Notes under the pieces: generated by a model
What the model saw: only the letters and a program-made list of their open reading frames with translations
Databases searched by the model: none
What the model was told of the DNA's origin: nothing
Made by a program: the position numbers and the translations under genes
Shown here: positions 43,797-53,997 of the stretch, piece after piece
Layout of the letters: the number at the start of each line of letters is the position of its first letter
Position numbering within the stretch: position 1 is the stretch's first letter
Source: Lyophyllum atratum
Lineage: Eukaryota; Basidiomycota; Agaricomycetes; Agaricales; Lyophyllaceae
Length of the DNA: 64,000 nucleotides
Assembly (NCBI GenBank): GCA_014905825.1
Contig: JACGCN010000014.1
Location: 1,054,001 to 1,118,000, forward strand
Direction of reading: 5' to 3'

Positions 43797-44899
43797 AGGC
43801 CCTGCTGGTTGGTGGATAAGGTCAGCTTCTGAAACTGCCTTGTGGCCGACGGCGAAGAAAGCCAATTTGCCAAGCTCGCATGATGTAAGTGTGCACATCC
43901 GCAATTGCTTTGTCGTCCACCTCACAGAGCTGAAGAAAGCAATCGAGGTAAGTCCAACCCGGCATCTCAGTGGCCAGTCAATACTTACTAATGCGCAGCG
44001 AGCTCCCCGCAAGATCTCCTGCATGGCAGATTGCTGGTCGGCTGATACGACGAAGCATGGTTACCTGGGAATGACAGCGCATTGGATCGAAGTTAGCGAA
44101 TCTGGAAAATGGACCCTGTGCGCTGAGGTGGTCGGATTTCGCCTGATCCATGGGACCCATGCAGGCAGCAATCTTGGGCGCTACTTTGTGGGCCTCTGTG
44201 ACCGCGTGGGGATCATGTCGCGTACAGGTTCAAAGGTGTGTAAAGTTAGATCAATCGATGATTGATGCACGGCTTGATCAGATCCTGCAGTTGTACTGTA
44301 ACCCTCGATAATACCTCTTCCAACGACACATTTTGTGACACCGTCAAATCTCAGCATGTCCTGCGCAAGCTCCCGCCCTGGACAGCATCAGAAAACCAGC
44401 TCAGGTGTCTCGAACATGTGGTCAATCTGTTGACCGTCGATGTCATGGGCCACATCACGAAAGTGGCAGCGATCGAAACCACCAACACTATATGGGAATA
44501 CCCCCTCAGACCCCACCAATCGTGTACTCGGTGGCAGTCTCGACGTGATAGCAGTGATTCGTACCTTGGCGGTCAAGGTACATTGATATATCCTTTAATT
44601 CATCACTCCTTTCCTCATTCATCCAATCATAGATCCAGGCCTCTGGCCAGCGCATTCAATACTTCGAAGGTCTTCAGGTCGAGTGTGGCATCAAGGTTCC
44701 TCGCACGTTCGATATCAAGTTCATCACATCAATATCCGTCTACGACACCAGTGAACTGCAGGACGCAAAGGCGAGTTTGAAAAGGCGCACCGGAAAGCCA
44801 ACCCCCCCCCCTCCCCAACCCCCAATCGATCCAGAACCGCATGAGATCCCACACAGCCTCGCGCACGGGGTTATCCCAGTTGAGATCCAGCTGTTTTGA
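43797..44899 (+). pseudogene. hAT-2 transposase, part 2 (catalytic core, C-terminus lost)
   Basis: Continues the gene split by copia B. After DVSVHIRNCFVVHLTELKKA (43,878-43,938) and an intron comes the hAT catalytic start RKISCMADCWSADTTKHGYL, GMTAHWIEVSESGKWTLCAE and GTHAGSNLGRYFVGLCDRVG. After the next intron follow VTLDNTSSNDTFCDTV and NQLRCLEHVVNLLTVDVMGH, then QASGQRIQYFEGLQVECGIK (about 44,636-44,695). After that the family pattern (RW.S...ML, then the dimerisation domain) disappears. The frame instead runs through a Pro-rich stretch (a run of ten C at 44,803) to a stop at 44,897-44,899. The HATC dimerisation domain is therefore missing and the gene is dead. Confidence 0.75.
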
Positions 44900-47412
44900 G
44901 GAGGTAGTACTGTTGTGTCAATTCGTCATACGTCCATGCCGAACCTTCACATTGGACACCAAATCAGCCTTGGTACTCCACGACAACGTATACGCAGACG
45001 CACCTTAAAATACGGACCTCCAGTTATTGGGTGGGTGCCTGTGGGGAGAATATTACAACCCACTTCCTACGTCCGTTTTCCTTTGTATATTCATAGTACT
45101 TGACTACGTTGTCTTCCGAATGAACTACGTTTGAAAGATCAACGCATTGTAACATTCCAGACGGATCACGTACATCGTCCAATTCGATGTCCACTACATT
45201 GTGAGACGTGGATTTGGGCGCAAAATATCTGCTGCCAGCACTTAAAACGCAACTCCAAGAGTATTGGAATACCTGCGAGGTTGCCAACACTGTAAGGCAT
45301 CATTTGAGACTGCACGAGAAAACATCTCATGGATATCCTGCATTGCAACAATACACTGCTGAAATGCAGGAGTTGCGAGGCCAGTGATGTCCACTGCCTG
45401 GCGTATAGAGAGCAGCCTCGACGGCAGTCGTTCCCTTTCAAAATGCCAATATAGTTGATATGCACTCAACGTCAAACTGACCTGGATATATTCAACGGAG
45501 GAAGATCTCGCCATGTTAGCCCGCCTTGGAAACGTAGTTGCACTTCGTCAATTTCAGTGCATGCCCAAAAACGAGAGTCCAGATGTGTAGGTCTCTGTCC
45601 TTGTGAATCCACAGATCGTTCAGGTTTGGCGCACATAATTGTCGGATAGGACCTAACGCTTTCTTCGCAGATGTGGCCAACCGTTCATTTGTCAATTTCA
45701 CCAATTCGCTACGTGTTACATATCAAAAACATACATTAGATCTTTACTGACCTGCATTTTTTTCATTGTAGAAGGCGTTCATCTTTTTATTCTTGCAGGG
45801 AACTTGATGGCAGGTTGAGAAAACTTAAAAGCACGGACTTACCGTTGCTTCACAGTGTCATGGCTGTTAGTCTCACAATTACTCATTAATTGATATCATT
45901 GCCAGTTGGATCGTCAATAATGATGCAGCATAGGAAACTATGAAACTTGAGAACCTTAAAAGCACAGATTCATCCAGTTGAAAGTACGAAGTAACGTAAA
46001 AGATGCCTTGCAAAAAAAAAAAAACTGTACGTCGGAATCATCCATTCGCGTTATGCTTGTTGAACTTGTATCATAAAAACAGAAACAAACAAACCCAACG
46101 GCGAGTCAGGTTCCCCAACTTCAATGTTGCTACATATAACATTGCTGTTATCAGATTCATCAACAACGAAGCTATCGAATCTGACGGGTCAGTAACCATT
46201 ATCTGTCGGAAATGTGGTAGTTAAATTACTATTTCTCAGTGCCGTCGACAATGATTCTGCTGCATCCACGCTCACATCAAGCGAAACTGAACTTGAACTT
46301 GCTCTTCCAGTCAAAGATGCGTTGCATGGCGCTCGAAAGTCATTGCGCGATTTTTTTCATTACTGTTATGATTTACATATATTTCTTCAGCAAACGGAAG
46401 CAGCCCAGTGATGGCTTCACCCCCGATGACAACACTGCATGGGAAGCTGAGGCGTCAACTTCAGCAAGGAATTCGGTAACAATTATCCCCCAGCCAATTG
46501 TTGTCGAAGGGTATGCATATACTTTCATACAAACGACTTTTTTTTTATCTCCTACTTCTTCAGAATTAAGAAGAGACATGTTCAACACCCTGAAGCTACG
46601 CCCTCAATTGACAAATCCTTGATTGAAACGGAAGCTTTCCAGTACACTGTTTTATTTCGCTTTTCTTTGGGATTCGTCATTCTCATAATGTTCACAGAAA
46701 CTTTTGCCAGCAAATGCAGCATGCAGATGCAGACCCTTCGTCGTCATCAACATTCTCCTCTGCTGGCTGCCCCTGCTCCCAATGCAGTCGAAAGCTATAA
46801 AGAAGACCATACAATTCTTTTACAAGACATTGAAGAAAACCCACCTCTCATGTATGTGCGTGAAATCCATCTAATCATTCCTTATAGCATACCCACTGAT
46901 AAAGGGGGTGTCATGAATGAAAGATTACAGGATCAAATGCTAAAAGACCAATACATAGGATTACCTTTCTTGATGTGCGCCCCACTTTCTGTCTTTCTTC
47001 ATTTCTTGCTTACTAGTATGTGTATAGTGCTGGTTGTGAAATTGTCAGTTGGAGAACAAATCCTCGTACCGATGTCGGCAGCTGGACAATGTTTGGAGTG
47101 TGGGAAAAGCAAACCCCAAACCTTAACGTATCATACGTAACGGTTCTTAGTATATCATATGTCTGGAAAGGTGGGGGGAAGAAGCTGATACAGGGAGCCG
47201 TCCTAAATCCCTTTTGAGTAAGCGATACTGGGTCAGCAACACAAGCTCACATTACCCTCTCCTCGTCAGAAAAAATCGTTGTTTGTCAATTTACTATTGT
47301 CTCATTCTTGCAGTAATACATGCGAAAAATTAGTTTACCTCTTTGAATGGGCAGCAGTCACTGGCGTTGTCAATAACCCGGCTCAACGGAGTACTAATCG
47401 GACTATAGATGA
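44900..47412. other. 2.5-kb stretch without a recognised gene
   Basis: On the minus strand (45,024-45,704) consecutive open pieces occur: IRQLCAPNLNDLWIHKDRDL, VDITGLATPAFQQCIVAMQD and VDIELDDVRDPSGMLQCVDL then VHSEDNVVKYYEY. They look like exons of one unknown gene read from 45,704 leftwards. From 46,000 rightwards plus-strand pieces (for example EENPPLMYVREIHLIIPYSI, 46,832-46,891) lie upstream of the Helitron gene and could be its decayed 5' exons. A 12-base A run is at 46,013-46,024. No boundaries of a mobile element are clear. Confidence 0.35.
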
Positions 47413-48681
47413 GCCGTTTCCACCTTGTCCCTTGAACGCCCCCGATTTTCACAGAATTGCAACTAATTTCTGTGACAACATGCATCCCAGTAAATTTGTA
47501 AATTTGTTGAAGCTGGCTGTGCGGTATGTGGCCAATTGGAGCCTTTGAAAGACTTAAAATTGCTATCGGAGTCTATGTGTTCATTAGACGCAATCACTAA
47601 CGTTTCCGGAGTGACCAGAAAGGAGCGTCACTACTTTTCCGATGCCATCGAAGATATTCCTGGTCCTGTTCTTGCAGATAATTGCAAGCATATATGCAAA
47701 TCCTGCGAGGATGCTCTGCTGAAAAACGACAAACCCAAAAAATCACTGGCCAATCACTTGTGGATTGGACCCATTCCTGATGTTCTCAAAGACTTGTTGT
47801 ATGCGGAGAAAATGCTCATCGCCCAAATCAGACATAATAAATGTGTTACCAGAGTGGATTCCGGCAGAATGAAGATGACGGCCAATACTGTGATGTTCTC
47901 CACTCCAATAATTAAGATTTACAAAAAGCTGCTGCCACCTCTTGAGGAAATCAACGAAGTACTATCCTTCGTGTTCAGCGGCCCCTGTGCACCTACTCAA
48001 GAAGATTTTGCACGAACATCAATGCTTGTCCATCGAGAAAAGATCAAACTTACGTTGGACTGGTTAATTTTAAATCATGATGGTTATGAGGATGTCGAGA
48101 TATCTCGACATAACCTGGCCGAACTGCCGGAATGCGGGATTCCAGTCACTGTTGATTACAAGCATGTCCCTATTGAAGATAGTTCTACACTCCTTCCCTC
48201 AACCCAAAGTAAGCATGACAGTGGCGAAGAGCCGGGGACTGAAAGCGGTGCATGTACATTTGCAGTCCATGGCTTGACTGGAAATCAATATGCAAATATG
48301 AGCATTGACACACTAAAAGCTAGAGCGATCCACCTAGCGTCTGGAGGACACGTGCTCGGTGTTGGCCATGACAAAGAACTGGAATCCATGTATGACAATC
48401 CCACAAGCTACCCACAAATGTTTCCATGGTTGATGCCCTAGGTCCTTAAATTCACGTTTTCGGAACTCTCCCAAAAGCACCATCTGCTGATGTACCATGA
48501 TAAGTGCTTCCAGACTGACCTTTTCTTTCCAATCATTGCATTCAACCACGAGCAGCTAAAAGCCGGAGTTACAGGAAGCCTTATCCTCCCCAAAAAAAAT
48601 AACTCTAATTCATTTGCAAGCAAGTTTGTCCAGTCTCAATGTCAATGTACTGGCTGATGTATCTTCAGAAAGCCTTGGTCG
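47413..48681 (+). pseudogene. Helitron RepHel block 1 (N-terminal Cys domain and start of Helitron_like_N)
   Basis: Begins with RIATNFCDNMHPSKF, shifts frame by one near 47,500 to EAGCAVCGQLEPLKDLKLL, then continues open from 47,536 to 48,441: DIPGPVLADNCKHICKSCED, LANHLWIGPIPDVLKDLLYA, RVDSGRMKMTANTVMFSTPI and DKELESMYDNPTSYPQMFPW. This is the domain found ahead of Rep in basidiomycete Helitrons. After a stop at 48,439-48,441 it goes on in a shifted frame with HLLMYHDKCFQTDLFFPIIA and NHEQLKAGVTGSLILPKK, then ADVSSESLGR, where a 1.05-kb insertion intervenes. Confidence 0.8.
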
Positions 48682-49735
48682 TGAATAGTGACGTGGATGA
48701 CCATCGATGAGAGTTGGCAGTTGCTGGAGGAACAGCAGAGAACACCTCATCTCTTATCTGTGCCAGAGTTTTTCAACCACAACCACGAGGCAGGAAACGA
48801 GATGCACTTACCAGATCTCTCTAACACAGGCATACATGTGGAACCTATCTAGATTCCCGGGTTCAAAGGGAGAGTCGTCCGAGGACCCTGGTGAGTCGGA
48901 AAGGGGTCCGCTGAGGTGTAAAGACCTCGGGAGGAGCGAAGTAATCTGGTCGCGTATATCAGACAGGCGTAATGCCTTCTGATGGATGCGGAAAGCGATG
49001 GGAAGCGGATAGAGAGTCCACCGGATATCTATCCGACGCCTCCAGGCTCGAGAGTATTCTACTCAAGCTCTGAGGCTAATGGATGATAATAAGATGATAT
49101 TGAAGATATAACGATGTCCGAGTTCTACCTACTGGATTATGTAAGGAAGCCATAGGTAAACAAGGATAAACTGAGAAAGGGAGCTCGTAGATGAAGAGTC
49201 TACAAGGAAGGTTGGAGATGTACAATCCAGACCTTACAATACAAAACCGCTGAATCTGAAACCGGTGACGAGAGGGCTCTTCTGTAGTGAGAGGTGGTGA
49301 GGGACAACGTCGATCAACGACGACGAGGTACAAACGAAGTATCCAAATCCATCAAATGTTGTTTGTTTGCATTGTTTTCTGACGCCAGACAGCCGAAAAA
49401 AGTCAACAGAAAGTCACCAGCGTGGTCCTCGTTCAGCACCAGGAAAGCCGCAGCTCAGGCCACAGCTCATGGCTTGCCAATATCTGAGCCTGACCCACAG
49501 GCCTTCAGAAGCCTTGTCCACGGCCTGTGAAAGCTCGGCTTTCCACGGCTCGGCCCCAGCCGGCTTACGGCTTCGAGTCAAGCCTTGCACATCACTATAT
49601 GGAAAAACATCAGCATATCACGGCACTGTTGAGCAGCAAGGACGGCTTACTCTTCACATCTATTTTCTCATATGCATCTTAAACTGTCTTTCCCGTCACA
49701 GATGCGAGAAAGAATTATGAGCAAAGATGCAGCTT
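48682..49735. mobile_element. 1.05-kb insertion flanked by an 18-bp direct repeat
   Basis: TTCAGAAAGCCTTGGTCG occurs at 48,664-48,681 and again at 49,736-49,753. Removing one copy and everything between restores the Helitron frame (DVSSESLGR to DTSAPETKPKCKGCVNKHG). The insert has a piece with LLEEQQRTPHLLSVPEFFNH (48,721-48,780) and a segment at 49,430-49,590 dense in GGCTT/AAGCC repeats. No TIR, LTR or poly-A found. The long target repeat would suit target-primed insertion of a retroelement tail, but the type is unknown. Confidence 0.6.
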
Positions 49736-49945
49736 TTCAGAAAGCCTTGGTCGCGACACATCGGCACCTGAAACGAAGCCAAAGTGCAAGGGTTGCGTTA
49801 ATAAGCATGGTGTCTATACTGCCCAATTTCCTCAGCCAATCATGAAGGAGACTGTGGTTGATGAAAAAGATGGACGGGTCACAATGAAAAACCTCGAGTC
49901 AATGATAAATACCATCACGTACATTGTCTCCTTCTTCTTCCGTGG
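49736..49945 (+). pseudogene. Helitron RepHel block 2 (Rep, middle)
   Basis: Reads DTSAPETKPKCKGCVNKHGV, YTAQFPQPIMKETVVDEKDG and MINTITYIVSFFFRG, matching the Rep region in which RFPR..PE..VD..G.I is followed by MN.FTP...YLLR. Interrupted at RG by the next insertion; the family sequence continues NTDTTSLLSG in block 3. Confidence 0.75.
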
Positions 49946-51158
49946 TCCTCGGGCACAGGAAAATCACCGTGGCATTCGCACGCAAGCGTGCCACTAGCGT
50001 GCAAGCGTGGCACGCTAGTGTCTGTAGATGTAGGCTGGAATTCGGGTTTAGGGACATTTTATCACTTTTTTATGACGCGGATAGGGTGTATAGACTACCT
50101 ACCACCATTATTGCAGCTAAATTTCTGTTCAGAAAGTTTGCTAGGGCTCTCGAATTGACGTCCAAAACTGGCTTGCATACTAGCACAGCCACGTTCACAC
50201 GCAAGTTGCACGTTACCTGCACGGCACTGCACGCTAGGTGCACGGCAATGCACGCGAGTGCACGTCAATGCACGTCAATGCACGCGAGTGCACGCTGAGC
50301 ATGAAAAGTTCCTTTTGAGGCCCGGGGTCGATCCAAGCCCTCGATCGTGTGGTCTGACCCAATGATCCGCCCTCAACACTCAGTCACATCAGGTTCAGGT
50401 TCGTTGATTCCTACATTCCCTTATCGATTCTTTTAGCCATGGCACTCGTAAGTCATGCATTATCAGCATCTGGACTACTGTGTACTCACTGCCGCACCCA
50501 CAGGGTTTCTTCATCATTGCTTCTGTTCAAAAGAGTCCGAGAAGGGAGAAATGACAGGCCGTCATTCATCAACATGTCGAACGGCCTCGCCCAATTCCAA
50601 TGAGAAAGGAACAGACACAGCGGTATCCTATTCCTCTAAATTCATCTCAAGCACGTAGCCTAGTGTACCAATTAATTGTATTACTTATTCCCAGATTGTT
50701 GAAGATACCCCAGAATTGAATAAGTACCGTCACTTCTGAGATTCTGTAGCACCCTCATGTGAAACGTACAAATCCAATGTTTCAAGGGACTCAAATAGAT
50801 CACATATCCGTGTTCTGATAGTTATTTGACCTTAGCTGTAGACCCCCAGCCTGTGGAGACAAGTTTTTGCGAAGTCGAATTGTTGCCGAGCTCATATAAC
50901 ATGGCAGGTTCCTCAGACGTCGCAAGCCATTTTTATTATCTCTGCGCTGCTACATAGGAGCATGCACGCCGAAAATCAAATCTGCACGGCAGAAATCAGA
51001 CTTGCACGGCAGAAATCAGATCTGCACGCAGAAAGGTAATTTGCACGCAAATTAGAGGGTTTGCACACTAATTGCTTACTGCCATGCCACGCTAAAAAAG
51101 GTGTTTTGCACGCTTGCACGGCAGTGCCACGGCAATTTCTATAGGCCCCTATGTGACG
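49946..51158. mobile_element. 1.2-kb MITE with TGCACG-rich ends
   Basis: It splits the Rep domain between SFFFRG and NTDTTSLLSG. Ends are imperfect inverted repeats: left TCACCGTGGCATTCGCACGC, inverse of right TTGCCGTGGCACTGCCGTGC. Both arms carry many TGCACGG, TGCACGC and GTGCACG units (49,972-50,030, 50,175-50,298; 50,960-51,130). The middle has no clear gene. The type of ends suggests hAT, but an 8-bp duplicate is not clean, so limits are good to about 10 bp. Confidence 0.6.
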
Positions 51159-52466
51159 CTGGAAACACGGATACCACGAGCTTATTATCGGGAACGGCCT
51201 TGAAAGCATCAGTCGTTTACATCTCCGATTATATCACAAAACTGACCATAAAGACTTACCAGATTTTTGCTACCATCTGCGACGTCTTGGAAAAAAAATC
51301 GGGAAAAACTTAAATGTTCCGGAGACATTCGAAACGCAAGCAGGCAGGTGGTGCTCCAAGTGATCAAAGCCTTGACTTCCAAAATGGAAATCGGCAGTCC
51401 GATGGCATCGATGTATCTACTCGGTAACCCGACCATAATGCAACACCTGGCATTCCACGTTTGAAAATACCAACTTCACCCCAAAACAACGAAAGCTCAT
51501 AGGCAACGTGCACATCAAATACGGATGTACTGATGCTCGAGACGACTACTCTGCTGAACTTCGTCGAAAAAATGCTGCAGCAGATGGGAAGGACGGCATA
51601 ATGGAAATAAATGACACCACACAAGATGCCGATGACAATGATGACGTCAAAGGCGACCTTCCCACATATGGAATAGACGGCGCCATTCCGTTGTCAGAAT
51701 TAAGTGTCGTGTCGAATGCAGAGCGCCGCCAAAGAAACACACTGGATCAAAACAAGCAAATGCTCATTCAAGTTGGTTGGATTGACAAATGCTCCTTTCC
51801 TGTATCTGCCGTTCCATCTGCCATCTTCGCTTCAGAATGTCCAACCAAGCCATTGGGCTGGAACCACATTATCAAGGAAACAAAACAATGCATCCTTCAA
51901 ACTAAAAAAGCCAGCTTACCAGCAGACAAAGCTTATTCTAAAGAAAAGCTCATGCGCCAGTATGCCAAAAAACGAGATCAGCATACTCCCACCTGAATAT
52001 TTTGTGAACACGCGCTTTCAACTGCCAGGGAGCAACAACTTCCTAGACAGCAGCCAACTCCTCACAGAGATCATCAGATCCCATCACCTAAACGCAGAGC
52101 AAGAACATGTGTTTTGTATGGTTGCTGAGCATGCTTCAACAGTGACGAATGAGCCGTTATTATTATACATTGGTGGCATGGGGGGTACTGATAAATCAGA
52201 AGTCATCAAAACCTTGGAGAAATTCTTCAAGACAAGGAATGAATCCTACCGTTTTGCAATGGTGGGGCCAACGGGATCATCTGCTGCGCTACTCCATGGT
52301 GTGACTTATCGTTACTTGCTGGGAATCAACAGCAGGACTGAAGACTATAACACTGTGAGAAACGAAGCAACCAACATCACCAATATGCAGGACCGCATTG
52401 CTGGAGTGGAATATATCTTCTTGGATGAAGTCTCGATAGTCAGCTGCTCTAATTTACATGACCTAA
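51159..52466 (+). pseudogene. Helitron RepHel block 3 (end of Rep, linker, start of helicase)
   Basis: Starts GNTDTTSLLSGTALKASVVY, then ISDYITKLTIKTYQIFATIC, shifts frame, then VIKALTSKMEIGSPMASMYL (the conserved Rep C-terminal motif). The linker (51,508-51,996) leads after another shift into the Pif1-like helicase: LNAEQEHVFCMVAEHAST, LLLYIGGMGGTDKSEVIKTL (Walker A; the usual GTGKS is GTDKS), RFAMVGPTGSSAALLHGVTY and EYIFLDEVSIVSCSNLHDL (Walker B). The changed Gly in Walker A would by itself impair ATP binding. A SINE-like insertion follows. Confidence 0.8.
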
Positions 52467-52714
52467 GTGATAGAAACCGAGAAGTGACTACACCAGGAAT
52501 TGAACCTGGGACCTCCTGCAGACTAGACAGGTTGCTCTAACCATTGAGCTAGATAGCCAGTACAGAAGAAGTTGGTTACTTGAATATTGTAACCAAGGAT
52601 AATCATGGTGTCCAACTAAAACTAGGGTGCACTGTGAGAGCTGGCACACTGGATAGTATCTCTGGATCATTCAGAGGATCTAACCTATTACATGACTTGA
52701 CTCATCATCATGTA
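52467..52714 (-). repeat. SINE-like insertion with tRNA-derived segment
   Basis: About 248 bp separate helicase SCSNLHDLS from ISSQLAKARNRHNEPFGG. The insert contains a tRNA-like segment (52,485-52,558, minus) and a 155-bp body without ORF. In the tRNA direction the body lies upstream of the tRNA part, which is unusual for a SINE, so the orientation or completeness is uncertain. Target duplicates are not clean. Confidence 0.5.
52485..52558 (-). tRNA. tRNA-like segment (degenerate, within SINE-like insertion)
   Basis: Read on the minus strand it begins GGCTATCTAGCTCAATGG (A box) and holds the B box GGTTCAATTCC with a perfect 5-bp T stem CCAGG/CCTGG. The acceptor stem pairs at six of seven positions allowing two G-U pairs, and the D stem GCTC/GAGC is perfect. 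The anticodon arm is poor (4-bp stem, 9-nt loop), so it is more likely a SINE head than a working tRNA. Confidence 0.55.
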
Positions 52715-53280
52715 ACAATAAGCTCACAGCTTGCAAAAGCCCGCAACAGGCACAACGAACCGTTTGGTGGGATGAGCATCATCCTGTATCCTCTCCCAAA
52801 ACATGTGGCAAACGACAACCTCTGCAGCAGACAGTGCATTTCGAACAGCCCTCAAAAATATGAGGTACGCCTCTTGCACAGACGCTGATATTGTGTTCTT
52901 GAAGAGTTGGGTTGCGAATCTCAATGACAGCAACACCCCAATGCTGAACACTCTGCCGTTCCGTAATGCCTCAATCATAACAGCTAGGAACCTGCACAAA
53001 GGTCAACTGAATTCCTTGGGGACAGAACAATTTGCAACTGACCATGAATGAGAACTAAACAGACTTCTACTCGATAGATAAAATTCATCATGATATAACA
53101 CCTAAAAAAAAAAAGGCATGAAGCGCTCCTCTGCGACCATGCTAGACCCTCAAAGACAGCATATCTTGTGGGATTCACTGCCAAATACTAGTCGCCACTT
53201 GCCTGGCAAACTGCGACTATACATCGGGCTGCCAGTCATGATACACCATAACTACGCAAACAAACTTTGCATGACAAAAG
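52715..53280 (+). pseudogene. Helitron RepHel block 4 (helicase, middle)
   Basis: Resumes ISSQLAKARNRHNEPFGGMS, then in a second frame ALKNMRYASCTDADIVFLKS and FRNASIITARNLHKGQLNSL, then in a third HILWDSLPNTSRHLPGKLRL and YIGLPVMIHHNYANKLCMTK. At least two frameshifts, one near an A run at 53,103-53,114. Interrupted exactly after CMTK by a hAT MITE. Confidence 0.8.
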
Positions 53281-53918
53281 TAGTAATTTAAAGTCAGGTC
53301 AAGTCCAGTTTTTTCGCCAAATTAGGCAAGTCCGGACCGTAACCAGTCACATGTGACGCTTAAAACTCCAAAAACCGAACTGAACTAATGGCGACCAGTC
53401 ACCATCAGTCACAATCAGTTCTATGACCGGTTTTGACTGGTTTTACAAAAACCGGTCCTAAGCCGGTCATAACTGGTTATTACCGGTTATGACCAGCTTA
53501 GGACCGTGTAGAGTATGCTTCCACCTTTCAGATGAACCCTGGGTCGTGAGAATTTCATAAGATCTGACTGAGATATGAGCTGATTAAGATGCTTAGTACA
53601 GTCTGCACTCAAACTCGGTGTTCCGAAATTGTTTTGGCCATAGCACATTCAGTTCTCATCCGATTTATTTGACCCAAGAATCATCTTGAAGCCCTACAAT
53701 GGGGCTATAATCAGGTATATAGTATGTATAGAAATGACCAGTCACAAACCGGTCGCGACCGGTTATTTCCAGTTACGCAGAATTCCAGATTATAAAAATA
53801 ACTGGACTGGTGCACCAGTCATTCCAGGATGACAGGACTGGAAGTCCGGTCATTACCAGTTACAGATCAGTTACAGTCCAGTTATTTTCAGTCACAGTGA
53901 CTGGACTTTTAAACACGT
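53281..53918 (-). mobile_element. 638-bp hAT-type MITE, near-perfect TSD
   Basis: Same family as 19,524-20,114 but inverted. The left end TAGTAATTTAAAGTCAGGTC is the inverse of that element's right end, and it finishes CTGGACTTTTAAACACGT. Flanks are GACAAAAG (53,273-53,280) and CACAAAAG (53,919-53,926), 7 of 8 equal. Removing it joins helicase CMTK to GQEGFVTGW in frame. Confidence 0.85.
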
Positions 53919-53997
53919 CACAAAAGGTCAGGAAGGTTTTGTAACGGGATGGGATGCGATGAAAGGACCTCATAGTGCTCGAGACCCTCTACATCAG
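53919..53997 (+). pseudogene. Helitron RepHel block 5 (helicase, short piece)
   Basis: Reads TKGQEGFVTGWDAMKGPHSA then RDPLHQI and stops being Helitron-like at about 53,997, where the gypsy fragment begins. The last helicase motifs and the 3' terminus are missing. Confidence 0.7.

Larger units (their letters stand above)
47413..53997 (+). mobile_element. Helitron remnant with RepHel gene, five blocks
   Basis: Five coding blocks in order make up one RepHel polyprotein: Cys/N-terminal domain, Helitron_like_N, Rep, and a Pif1-like helicase. They are separated by four insertions and cut on the right by a gypsy fragment. Neither the 5' TC end nor the 3' hairpin-CTRR end is seen. Helitrons replicate by rolling circle with this protein. 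Confidence 0.8.

Noticed and set aside
52485..52558. Functional tRNA gene
   Set aside because: The anticodon arm is irregular and the segment lies within an insertion in a dead helicase; treated as tRNA-derived.
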